Below, piece after piece: positions 18,196 to 27,480 of a DNA stretch of 27,510 nt. Position 1 is the first letter of the stretch, and each line of letters starts with the position of its first letter. The notes under the pieces were generated by a model. It did no database searches. It saw nothing but the letters and a program-made list of their open reading frames with translations, and was not told the origin of the DNA. Made by a program: the position numbers and the translations under genes. Location of the stretch: positions 412,635 through 440,144 of the forward strand of contig NW_003546262.1 in NCBI RefSeq assembly GCF_000090795.2, given 5' to 3'. This DNA is from Amphimedon queenslandica. Lineage: Eukaryota; Porifera; Demospongiae; Haplosclerida; Niphatidae.

Positions 18196-19033
18196 ATGGC
18201 TGCCTCAGATCAAGCTACAGAAAATGCTACTACCTCAACTAGTACATCAAGGGGCCATTACGGAGCTCACCTCCATGATAGCGGTTAAGAAGTTTCTCGA
18301 ACTACATGGTGGAAATTTAAAAATGCAAGGTGAACATTACTAGTGATTGACTCACTGACTGTGAATTTTCCAATAATAGACTTGCTGTAGAAACTACCAA
18401 TTTCATTCATTCTTAAGCAATGAGGGGTTAAAGTGATAAAGGTAGTGACAGCCATAGTGACAAATCAATGTCTGCTATTGGTGATTGTTCCTCAGAAAAT
18501 GAAATGTTTCATGGACAAGGTTGTAGCAGTGAAATTCTAACTGATAGTGAATATGATTATAATGATGAACAAGCTGAAAATTTGAAAGAAAGCATCTCTG
18601 AGGAATCAAATGACGATGTTGATCATTGCTGGGTTGATAACAGTCATAAAGAGGCAAGTTATGAGTATACGATAGATAATAATGAATTGTTCTTACCTCT
18701 TCATCCTGGTGCAAACATTTTAATATGTGGTGCATATTGTGCCATTATGAGCCTTCAGTCAAAATGCAGTTTGTCTTTTACTATAGTTAGTGAGATACTG
18801 AAATTGCAGCTACTATGTCCAGCAAACAAAAAATTACACAGCAGTGTCTACCATCTACAAAAATTTTTTTTTGAGATTTCAGTCTCTGAAAGAAAAGACT
18901 AAGTATTGCCCTTATTGTTAGGAAAAGTACATTGGATGCTCATGCTTGAATGCACAATGCTCGTACACTGTGTCTGAACCAAATGTTTTTATTCGGATGG
19001 ACATGGAGAAACAAATAAAGACAATTTTTTATC
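18196..19033 (+). pseudogene. EnSpm-like transposase copy 2, N-terminal exons
   Basis: Exon 1 is 18196-18329 (one stop, TAA 18286-18288), with SRTTWWKFKNAR before a GTGAAC donor. An 88-bp intron follows (18330-18417). Exon 2 begins with an acidic Ser/Asp-rich region (SDKGSDSHSDKS, DSEYDYNDEQ, ESISEESNDDVDHCWVD), followed by ELFLPLHPGANILICGAYCA, LSFTIVSEILKLQLLCPANK and SVYHLQKFF. After a TAA near 18900 and a frame change, CPYC-like and CLNAQCSYTVSEPNVFIRMD blocks lead to MEKQIKTIFYR at a strong GTAAGT donor (about 19034). The order (acidic N-terminus, hydrophobic block, Cys block, K-rich end at a splice site) matches copy 1, including the intron position. Not functional as read. Confidence 0.6.
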
Positions 19034-19583
19034 GTAAGTGCATACATTCATTAAGTGACATTAAAAAGCCAACTTTGTTGAAATTATTAGAAAATTTTCA
19101 TTCTGCATGGTTGGATTTGATGAAACTAACAAAATGGTTATTGTGTTGTCATGACTATATACATATACCTGAATGAATATTTGTAACTGAGTATGATTAG
19201 CTACTGGTCAAATTAAAGGGTAACTCAACCCAAAAACTTTTTTTGCAGAAATAAGTTGGTAATAAAGAAAAAATCATAGGAAAAATAAGTAAAATTATCA
19301 AAAAGTACTGTTTTCATACTAAATCTTGGGTCAAAAGTTGCAATTTCTTGCCTTGCAGCCATTTTGTCAAAATCACTTCCGGTTGTGGGCGTGGTCACGC
19401 GATGACGTAGATGGGGGAACATTAGCAAGTTTCTGCATTGAAATATTAGCAACTTCAAGGCTGGATATCTCAGCTATGCGTGCAAGAAAGCAGCTAAGAG
19501 GTATTTTTCAAGTATTAAGAGCTAAACAGAGCTAGTATATACAGTCAAAATGTAAATTTGTCAAATTAATTTTTTTATAAATA

Positions 19584-20008
19584 TGTGACCCAATATGAGA
19601 AAACCAGGCTATCTGCGGGAATTATCAATTAGAGATATGGCTTCTGAAAGTTGTGACAGCGATACCTTATCAAAACTGAGATTATACCAAAAATATATTG
19701 TATAAAGAATTTCCTTTCATTTGATACCAAGTTTGCCCTAAAATAACTTAAAAGACGTCATTTACAGACCTTTCTTTTTGTTGTGTACCATGTAAATAAT
19801 GCAAGATAATAATGATAAAAATGGTTGTAACTTAATTTCATTAGTTTAGACTTCTTGTGGCATAAATAAACATAACTCAGCACTAGATGTGTCAAATGAC
19901 ATGGAAGAAGGACCAAAAGATAGGAAAAACTTTGCTTAATTAAGAAAACCATAAATCTCAATTTTCAATTTTGGAGCATATAGCCTGGTTTTCTCATATC
20001 GGGTCACA
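19584..20008. mobile_element. MITE E (425 bp) nested in D, TA target duplication
   Basis: The ends are TGTGACCCAATATGAGAAAA and its near complement (TTTTCTCATATCGGGTCACA), about 29 bp in all, flanked by TA at 19582-19583 and 20009-20010. The outer heptamer TGTGACC is the same as in MITE family C, but the rest differs. This suggests mobilisation by related Tc1/mariner-type transposases. No coding capacity. Confidence 0.85.
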
Positions 20009-20165
20009 TATATTGATTTTTATACCAGCATTATTGTTTGTAGTAAGCTTTAGATTAGTCCTATATGGTCCACTTCATTAAAATTGCTTTCTTGCACGCA
20101 TAGCTGAGATATCCAGCCTTGAAGTTGCTAATATTTCAGTGCAGAAACTTGCTAATGTTCCCCCA

Positions 20166-20222
20166 TATACGTCATCGCGTGACCACGCCCACAACCGGAA
20201 GTGATTTTGACAAAATGGCTGC
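20166..20222 (+). promoter_or_regulatory. Cluster of promoter-type motifs in right arm of D
   Basis: Within about 57 bp lie TACGTCATCGCG (CRE/ATF-like), CCACGCCCAC (GC-box-like), ACCGGAAGTG (ETS-like) and CAAAATGGCTGC (YY1-like). The left arm (about 19355-19412) has the same set in reverse. These are consensus matches only. Confidence 0.45.
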
Positions 20223-20579
20223 AAGGCAAGAAATAGCAACATTTGACCCAAGATTTAGTATGGAAAAAGTACTTTTTAAAAATTTTATTTATTTTTCCTA
20301 TGATTTTTTCTTTATTACCAACTTATTTCTGCAAAAAAATTTTTGGGTTGAGTTACCCTTTAATGATTTTGTAGCTACTAGTCAAATTAATTGTTATGAT
20401 TACAATTGCATGTTGCAATTAATACCAATGCATGTCATGTGATTAAAATAAAAGATTTAATTAATTACAATTATAATCATTGACTTCAACATCGGTTCTA
20501 TTTACACTGACATTCCTGTAAGCCCAGTATTGTAGATAATACCATGATTACTAATATTTATCATATCGACTAGGTCAAT

Positions 20580-22090
20580 CAAAAGACATTCAATGTTGTT
20601 CACAAGCATCAGACTTTAGCTGTCCGGATCTTCACCTATGCAACATAGGAAGCAGTTTTTTCAATTGTTCTGAGAACATTGGTGTTGCACTCAATATGAA
20701 TGGTGTGGCATTATTTGAATCATCACGCGTAACTATGTGGCCAGTGTATCTAGAAATTGTTAATTTTCCTCCTGTTGGATTCCGTACTGAAAACACAGTT
20801 ATCTGTGTTCTTTGGGTTAGAAGGAACAAACCAGATATGAAAATTTTGTTGAGTCCAATACTACTAGAAGCTATTGAAAGGTTATATGTCATTGGTTTAG
20901 ACTTCGTTAATTCTGAAGGTTTGAAGAAAAGCATTCGTCTCAAGCTTTTATTTGGTGTTTTTGACTTTTTGCAAAAGCTTAAGTTGTGAATATGATATAA
21001 TTTGATGGTGCCTATGGTTGTGTACATCCAGGAGTACATCAAAATAACCGCCATTTGTATCTTCCTTGTTCAACATACCCTTTACGTACTTTATAGAGTA
21101 TGGAAGCAGGAAACAAGAAAGCAATGAGACAGGTGCAATTGTAGATGAGATAAAAGGCAATTCTGTGTTGCACAGATACTTAAATTTAGTAAAAAATGTG
21201 CCACCAGATAACATGTACTGCGTCCTAAGTGTTACTAAATCACTTTTAATGTTCTGGACAAACTCAAAATACAGCAGAGAGCCATTTTCAATTAGACAAC
21301 AGCTATATGAAGTTGATAATGCTTTGCAAGCACATACTCCACCTACAGAGTTCACTTGGTCGCCACGTTCTCTAATGAAAGATCTTTCCTATTGGAAAGC
21401 CAGCGAATATAAAGTGTCGCTTCTTTTTTTATTCACTTCCATTACTGCATGATGTGTTGCCTCCCCTCTACTTTCACCATTATTCTCTACTTGTTTGTGC
21501 TTTGCATGTTTTGTTGCAGAAGCATATAACTGATACAGAATGTGGAGCTGCATAAGAAATCCTGAATAATTGCTACAAATTGTTACCTGAGCTATATGGA
21601 GAAACAGCTGCACCATTAATGCACACGCGTTATCTCATTTGACTCATTTTGTTCTTTTATGGGGAGCATGCTGGTCACATTCTGCATTTTCTTTTTAAAC
21701 CACAATGGCACCCTAAAAAGAGCAGTACATTCTACACGCAAGGTTGCTGATCAACTTAATTTTGGTTTAAATGTTATGCTCATCTACAAAATCTTTATAA
21801 TGATAGAGTTATAGGAGTCAAAAGACTGTTTGCATATTTAGAAAAGTGGTTTAACTACATGGACCAAAGTTACTCAGGGGTACGCCAATGGTTGATTTGA
21901 ATCTTGTAACTTAGAGTTGTCATATTTCTAGATTTAAGGAAGTTCTGGGGAAGTGCAAAAATTGATTATCATGAAGGGCGGAAAAAATTTTGCAGTTCAT
22001 GCATATATGCTTGAGGATGAAGCAGAAATGTATGGAGCAGTTCAGATACTTGTCAAATCTGCCAATGTTGGAAGTGTTGCTTTCATTAAG
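20580..22090 (+). pseudogene. EnSpm-like transposase copy 2, central and C-terminal part
   Basis: Coding resumes after the D-bearing intron with NIGVALNMNGVALFESSRVT and MWPVYLEIVNFPPVGFRTEN, then CVLWVRRNKPDMKILLSPIL. This is the NTDG...SLWP...GLW..KP type block of EnSpm/Transposase_21-like proteins. It continues (frames shifting at about 20990 and 21090) with FDGAYGCVHPGVHQ, HLYLPCSTYPLRT, VPPDNMYCVLSVTKSLLMFW, PPTEFTWSPRSL and SYWKASEYK, then decays through TRYL..LTHFVLLWGACW to about 21720. A C-terminal segment at about 21960-22090 (EDEAEMYGAVQILVKSANVG) ends at a GTACTT donor. Many stops. The catalytic DDE residues cannot be assigned by eye. Confidence 0.65.
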
Positions 22091-23190
22091 GTACTTTTGG
22101 ATGAAATTTTAATATTTTTTTAATTGCTGCCATTTTATAGTAAAGAAAAAGTTGTACAACTTGTGCTATCTTTAAATTTTTGCCATGCACTGTTTAGAAG
22201 TTATAGATCATTGAACTTTAAATATTAAAGAAAATTCCTGCATAACTTTTCATACTTTATACGCCATCTTTGATCTTGTGTCATTTCTGGATACCTCTGT
22301 ACATTATAAAACTGGTGGGAAAAATTAATTGCAAGGTGGGGTTATGTTATGATGTCATATTAGTGAAACCATTAATAAAAATGGCCACCAGTATGTATTT
22401 CCTGACTATTGTTTATTTAGCAGTTTCATCTGGTGAATGCAGGCTCTATGAAGCTCTAAAGCTTGCAATCGTGGCATAATGAAGGCAAACACTCAATCAA
22501 GTTTGTATGCAGTAAATGCTTTTGTGATACACTGATGTTTGAAAGTGAACAAAACTCTATGAGAGATTGCAGCCCATTTTGCAAAACTTGAATAACTTTT
22601 GCCAAGTGATGGAACAAACGTCAATAGAAAATAATATTATAAAAACAATCATATTACTAAAAATTAAAGCACTCTCATTATGTTCAAGAATTATTTAGTC
22701 AGTTTTCAACCATTAATTTTTAAAAAGTTTAGTAAAGTTTATTGCATCTCACTATTGAGAAAAAAATTTAAAAAATTATATATTGTGGAAAAAGTATAAA
22801 GAAAACAATTTGTGTTCCGAAAACTAAATTGTGCGTTTAGCCCGTTGTACCTTAAGCCTTTAAAACTACAACAAATATATTGAAATCTTCGGGTCAACCT
22901 TGCCGTGACATTCTAGATTTGTAGGCACAAGATGCCCTTGTTTCACGATTCGTAATAGAGATTAAAGCAAGTGCTGAAGTTCCTGTAATGGCAGTATCAG
23001 TGAAGTACATAAAATCAAATGGCATAAAAATTTCCTAGCCCGCGATTCCACCAAATTGTACATAGTTACATTACCCAATAATTATAAACATTACTAGTTA
23101 TGATTCTTAAAATGTAACATTTTGGTTATTATTAATCTATAATATAACAAGCGTATTAGTGTAACAAAATCGTAAGATTGTTTTCACTAT
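22091..23190. other. AT-rich sequence, nothing recognised
   Basis: No credible gene, long inverted repeat or RNA was found. It may include the right end of EnSpm-like copy 2, but no CACTA-type terminus was recognised. Confidence 0.35.
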
Positions 23191-23200
23191 CTTGTATATA

Positions 23201-23439
23201 TGTGACTATAATTGACAAAAGGTACCTTATGGCGGATTTTAAAATTCATCATTATAATGAAAAATATCAACCTGTGAGTGCTGCATTAGACAACTGTTGT
23301 TTCTAAAAGTTACATAGTAACTTTTTGCATCCTCTGGAGTAATTTCATGATAAATGGAGCTCAGGAAGCTAGATTTTTAAGGCTGTAAAGACCAATTATC
23401 CTGTCCGCCATAAGGTACCTTTTGTCAATTATGGTCACA
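23201..23439 (+). mobile_element. MITE C2, 239 bp, TA target duplication
   Basis: Same family and exact length as C1, opposite orientation. The ends are TGTGACTATAATTG (one change) and CAATTATGGTCACA, with TA on both sides (23199-23200, 23440-23441). The internal sequence, including AAAGTTACATAGTAACTTTT and GGAGTAATTTCATGAT, is shared with C1 and C3. Confidence 0.92.
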
Positions 23440-23556
23440 TATTATTCCTAACATCAAAATAATTAGTTACTATTATCATTTTAACCCTTATATATGATTA
23501 TTTTTGTACATGCACATTTAGATAACACATAACACAAATATAAACAAACAAATATA

Positions 23557-23795
23557 TGTGACCATAATTGACAAAAGGTACCTTATGGCGGATTTTAAAA
23601 TTCATCATTATGATGAAAAATATCAACCTGTGAGTGCTCTGTTAGACAACCATTGTTTCTAAAAGTTACATAGTAACTTTTTGCATCCTCTGGAGTAATT
23701 TCATGATGAATGGAGCTCAGAAAGTGGGATTTTTAAGGCAATAAAGATCAATTTTCCTATCCGCCATAAGGTACCTTTTGTCAATTATGGTCACA
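23557..23795 (+). mobile_element. MITE C3, 239 bp
   Basis: Closest to C2 and in the same orientation, 117 bp downstream. The ends are perfect (TGTGACCATAATTG/CAATTATGGTCACA). The left flank is TA; the right flank is TT, probably a mutated target duplication. Confidence 0.9.
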
Positions 23796-23812
23796 TTATC
23801 ATAAAATATTAA

Positions 23813-23917
23813 TTTTATCATCACTCCAAAGAGCTTGATTATATTGATCTTATCATCACTGCAAAGAGCGTGATCATATTTGTCTTATCATCACTTCAAA
23901 GAGCATGATTATTTTAC
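23813..23917. repeat. Three tandem 35-bp units
   Basis: Three head-to-tail 35-bp units each contain TTATCATCACTNCAAAGAGC followed by NTGAT. Positions are 23813-23847, 23848-23882 and 23883-23917, with about 4-6 differences between units. The array starts 18 bp after MITE C3. Confidence 0.85.
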
Positions 23918-24101
23918 TTCATATTATAAATAGAGTCAAGAGTTGTATATTATACTATAATACAGACCACAACACTCTTGTAGTTTTAATTTTTATTATA
24001 GTAATATCTCTTCACTATCCAAGAAGACACATCATTTATAATCTATGGTTCCTTAGTCTATCCATTTCATCATTTGCTACTGTTGATGATGTGATTTTCT
24101 T

Positions 24102-25165
24102 TTAAACTAGTCCTAGTAGAGCAACTCCTTGGAGTGTTCTTACTCTACTTAAGGCAACGTATACCATTCCATCTTCAAACATTTTAGGACCTAGATCGAT
24201 TACAGCAGCATCAAGAGATAGACCCTGAACCTTATATATAGTTGCTGCCCAGCAAGGTAGTAATGGTAACTGCGTATGCTGTAATGTTACTTCTTGCTTG
24301 CCATAGAACTTGGCTGTGACTGGTTCTATTGGGACAGCTTCTTGCTCTGATGAATCATTAATTGTGACACGGCTCACTAGACCTACACATGATTCATGAA
24401 ATTTTACATGTACTTTTTGTGGTAAGTTCCCTTTCTTTGCTTGATCACTAGCTCCATTTGGCCAAGAGAAACCCACAATTATTCCTCTAGCTCCATTTAC
24501 TAATCCTTCCTTACATGTAATGTTACATCATAACATAACCTGTGCTCCTATAGCTAACTTCACTTTACGTGATAAGCCAGCACAATCTCTGTCATTAGAA
24601 GATATGAGCGATTCTGGAACTTCTTCATGTGACACTACTCCAGGGATTAGTGTTGTTGTCTCTACTATTGAATGCTCTGTATCAAATTCATATATTTTAG
24701 TACAGCGTGATAAATCCTTTTAATCTACTGTCATTATATTCTTCTACTTGCTCTTTTAAAGGCAGTAGGCATAAAGCATTAACAAATGGAGGTGGGCTGA
24801 CATTAATAGGATCGCTGATACAACTTGTCAATCTCGATCGGAGTACACTTATGTCAGACTTTGTCTGAGAACATAGTCTCACATGGTTGAGAATTTCTGA
24901 ATATTCTGTGTCTCCTATTTGTCTCATATTCTGAGTTCTATTAGTTTGAAATGATCCCTCCACAAGTGTGTTGATCCTTGATTGTAGCCTCTGCCATCTT
25001 CAAATACAAATTTGTCCCTCACTGGTGGCAACTGAAAGAAGTCACCTGCAATGACCTCTAAAAAGAACCTCAGTGTCATCAGTTCCTTTAATTTCAGTTA
25101 GCCCCTTGTTAATGAAGGACATTGTTAAGTGTGAGTCCATACTTATCTCATCTATTATGATGTTG
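24102..25165 (-). pseudogene. PIF1/Helitron-type DNA helicase, 5'-truncated
   Basis: This is a superfamily 1B 5'-3' helicase fragment. Reading on minus: IIDEISMDSHL (Walker B/motif II) near 25165, then in a shifted frame VIAGDFFQLPPVRDKFVFED (motif III region). Next is RQIGDTEYSEILNHVRL with ALCLLPLKEQVEEYN (24697-24940), AIGAQVML and VNGARGIIVGFSWPNG (about 24470-24560, one TGA), and finally PLLPCWAATIYKVQGLSLDA (motif V) and VYVALSRVRTLQGVALLGL (motif VI), ending at TAG about 24102. The Walker A motif is absent; the sequence turns AT-rich upstream of about 25165. Two frameshifts and a stop are present. Helitron origin is plausible because such helicases spread this way, but no Rep domain or Helitron end (CTRR hairpin) was found, so a cellular PIF1 relic is possible. 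Confidence 0.8.
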
Positions 25166-25169
25166 TTGA

Positions 25170-25265
25170 CGTATTTAATAGAATATTAATATACAATTTA
25201 ATGTTAATATTTCATATTAATATTAATGTTAATATTTAATATACATTTTCACTATTTTTTTCTTA
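25170..25265. repeat. TTAATATTAATG simple-sequence tract
   Basis: Imperfect repeats of TTAATATTAATGTTAATATT directly abut the broken 5' end of the helicase. A related tract lies at about 25650-25715. Confidence 0.65.
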
Positions 25266-25570
25266 CATATTTCTTGTAAGATTGATGTGAACATCATTAA
25301 GATCACAAGTGACATGATTATGAAAGATCGTACAATATATCTCATAATAAACATTTTGAGATCTTACAAAATCTGAGAAGTATTTTATTATTTTAAAAAT
25401 AAAGACTATGTATGATTGTATAAGATCTTATATCTACTGTGATGATGTAAAAACTCATGTAAGTTTAGTTAAGAATTAAGCAAATATGAATTTCCAAAAT
25501 TGTGTACCTTCTAAAATTTTGAAATTCCATGCTAAATTCTATAACATCTCGTAAGATCTTGGTAGGACTA
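25266..25570. repeat. Diverged TGTAAGAT/AGATCTTA repeat block
   Basis: Scattered words (TTCTTGTAAGATTGATG, GAGATCTTACAAAATC, GTATAAGATCTTATATC, TCGTAAGATCTTGG) recall the satellite at 11.4-13.2 kb and the block at 16.6 kb. Confidence 0.45.
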
Positions 25571-26339
25571 TTTAAATGGGTGACCACAAGTGAACTACAA
25601 TATGCTAAAATTATTTCAATGTTAATTAGTACTTTACCTAAAATATGATTAATATTAACGAAAAAGAGACAGTGGTTAAATTCATTAATATTAATTTAAC
25701 ATTAACTTTAACAGATTTACACAATACACTTGACTACTTGAGTTTACTTTAATGTATAAAACTGAGCATCAGTAAGTATCTTGGTGCATTGAAACTGAAG
25801 AGATGGAGAAGCCAAATTGGAAAAAAGAGGGAGGTACATATAATAGTCTTGCGTAGCCAAACCCTAGTACATGTACAGCAGTGAATGGTAATAGTAATAA
25901 TAATTGTCGGTAATGCAATTGAGTGCCCTATTATCATTATGGTACTGGTAAATGGTAACACTATTATGCTGATGTATACCTGAACTACTGCACCGAAATA
26001 CAAGTACGTTACACACCATTTACCATTTTCATTACTAGTGGTATAATTAATGTAAACATAAGCTTGTAATGTTTGATATAAAAAGAATGAGGTATATACA
26101 CATAAACACAGGTAAAATTTTACCCACCCATAAAGCACGCTATGTGAGATAAACATGCAGTACAATATACAGTACAGCAACTTTAAAGTTCCATAAAAAA
26201 TCAAATTTGATGATAATCAGCTCAAAAAAGATTCACAATTAAAAGACAAGTATATGCACAAGTATCAGAAAAAATTGTAAAAATGGAGATTGATGCAATT
26301 TGGCCAAAGTCCCTGTACCATTATTATAGGGTGTTGACC
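25571..26339. other. AT-rich sequence, nothing recognised
   Basis: A minus-strand open frame at 25749-26204 reads a hydrophobic, low-complexity peptide with no domain and is probably chance. AATAGTAATAATAATTG-like words near 25890 are simple sequence. Confidence 0.35.
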
Positions 26340-27480
26340 AAATTTCATAAAAAGTTAAAATTTCACTACATACAACATATACTCTTCCCATTCAGTACCC
26401 AGTGTACTGAGTAACCAAAGGTATCGTGTCTCCCTCACTCATTACTAACAGTATCACTCATTGCAATGGTAAGTTACATCTACTATTATACACAATAGCA
26501 CATGTACATTGTCCTTCCCATACAATAACAACAGAAGTTCCCAAGGTACTCTCATTCACTCCACTTATCGACTCACAAGTCAACAGTCTCATTCTGGGTA
26601 TGTTACATGTACTATACTATACACAATACTACAATTCCCTCCCATACAGTAACCACAGAAGTACCAATGGTACACTACATATCTCTGTCCCTTACTCAGT
26701 CATTCAATCACTGATCTCCCTCACTGTCATGGTCACTTACATGTAATACTATACACAATTCTACATTGTCCCTTCCACATAGGTACTACACTGGTACCAT
26801 ACATGTCCCTCTCACTCACTGGTAGTCCTGACTCACTCAATGACGCTGGTCTCCTTTACTTACTCAATGACACTGATCTCCTTCACTCACTTACTCACTG
26901 TCTCCACTCACTCAGTGACTCACTGGCCTTACTCACTCACTGGCAGTGGCGGAGCTGGAACTCAACTGATGCCCGGGCGTGGATGTGGGTGTGTCCAGTT
27001 TCTAACTTTTTCCATAGATGCTTTTCAATACATCCGTCTCTTGAATACATGTATAATGCTTTTTCTTTGGGTATTTTACTTAAAAATTGCTTGCTAATTA
27101 CTTAAATGTACCTGAATGCACTTGTTAGTACTCTGGTGAGGCTTGTGGTTGACTCTATCTAAACTTTGGGCAAGGAATTGTTTACATTGCATCTAATGAA
27201 TCTCATTACAGAGAATCGATGCCCGGGCCTAGGCCCGTGTGGGCCCGGGTTCAGCTCCGCCACTCCTCACTGGTCTCTATCACACACTCACAGCTCACTT
27301 ACCTCACTCACTCACTCACTCACAGGTCTAACTCACTCACTCACTTGCCTCACTCACAGGTGAAACTCTACCTCATTCTAATGGTGATTAAGTTACATGT
27401 TGTATACTATACACAAAACTACATTGTCCCTCCTTATACAGAATAACCCCAGAACAATACAGAATGATACACTCTCCCAC
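26340..27480. repeat. Roughly 130-bp tandem repeat with TCACTCAC expansions
   Basis: Imperfect units start near 26474, 26603, 26737 and 27393, each with TTACATGTACTATACTATAC-like sequence, then CACAATNCTACATTGTCCCT and ACAGAAGTNCCAANGGTAC. Between units, (ACTC)n and CACTCACTGG runs are expanded, most strongly at 26810-26943 and 27266-27365. A hAT MITE interrupts the array at 26944. Serine/leucine/threonine-rich frames here are low-complexity artefacts. Confidence 0.8.
26944..27265. mobile_element. hAT-type MITE, 322 bp, with 8-bp target duplication
   Basis: The left end is CAGTGGCGGAGCTGGAAC and the right end is GGTTCAGCTCCGCCACTC, giving inverted ends of about 16 bp. They are flanked by perfect 8-bp direct repeats CTCACTGG at 26936-26943 and 27266-27273. 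CAGTGGCGG-type ends and 8-bp duplications are hallmarks of hAT elements. The interior near the right end is GC-rich with the palindrome CGGGCCTAGGCCCG. The outermost base differs between ends (C versus G when paired). No coding capacity. Confidence 0.93.

Larger units (their letters stand above)
19216..20360. mobile_element. Foldback element D (1145 bp), TA target duplication
   Basis: The inverted arms are about 280 bp (19216-19497 and 20083-20360), with ends AAGGGTAACTCAACCCAAAA and its complement, flanked by TA at 19214-19215 and 20361-20362. It is inserted in the large intron of EnSpm-like copy 2. The arms hold a short cluster of promoter-type motifs (see separate entry). The loop includes MITE E, so D was about 720 bp before E arrived. 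Short frames in the arms are mirror shadows, not genes. Confidence 0.88.
17340..22090. mobile_element. EnSpm/CACTA-like element copy 2, head-to-head two-gene type
   Basis: This is the inferred extent of the second element. It has a minus-strand partner (17340-18076), a palindrome at 18149-18160 and a plus-strand transposase (18196 to about 22090) whose central intron holds elements D and E. Gene order and orientation match copy 1. Termini were not identified. Confidence 0.5.

Noticed and set aside
19225-20442. Nearly identical 77-107 residue frames on opposite strands
   Set aside because: They are the two mirror arms of foldback element D, not duplicated genes.
22270-22479. 69-residue plus-strand frame
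   Set aside because: No similarity to anything and no splice or transposase context.
25749-26204. 151-residue minus-strand open frame resembling a membrane protein
   Set aside because: Hydrophobic low-complexity translation of AT-rich and CA-rich DNA; no domain, splice context or conserved motif.
26426-27446. Several open frames rich in Ser, Leu, His and Thr
   Set aside because: They are translations of the CACTCACT minisatellite and of the hAT MITE within it.
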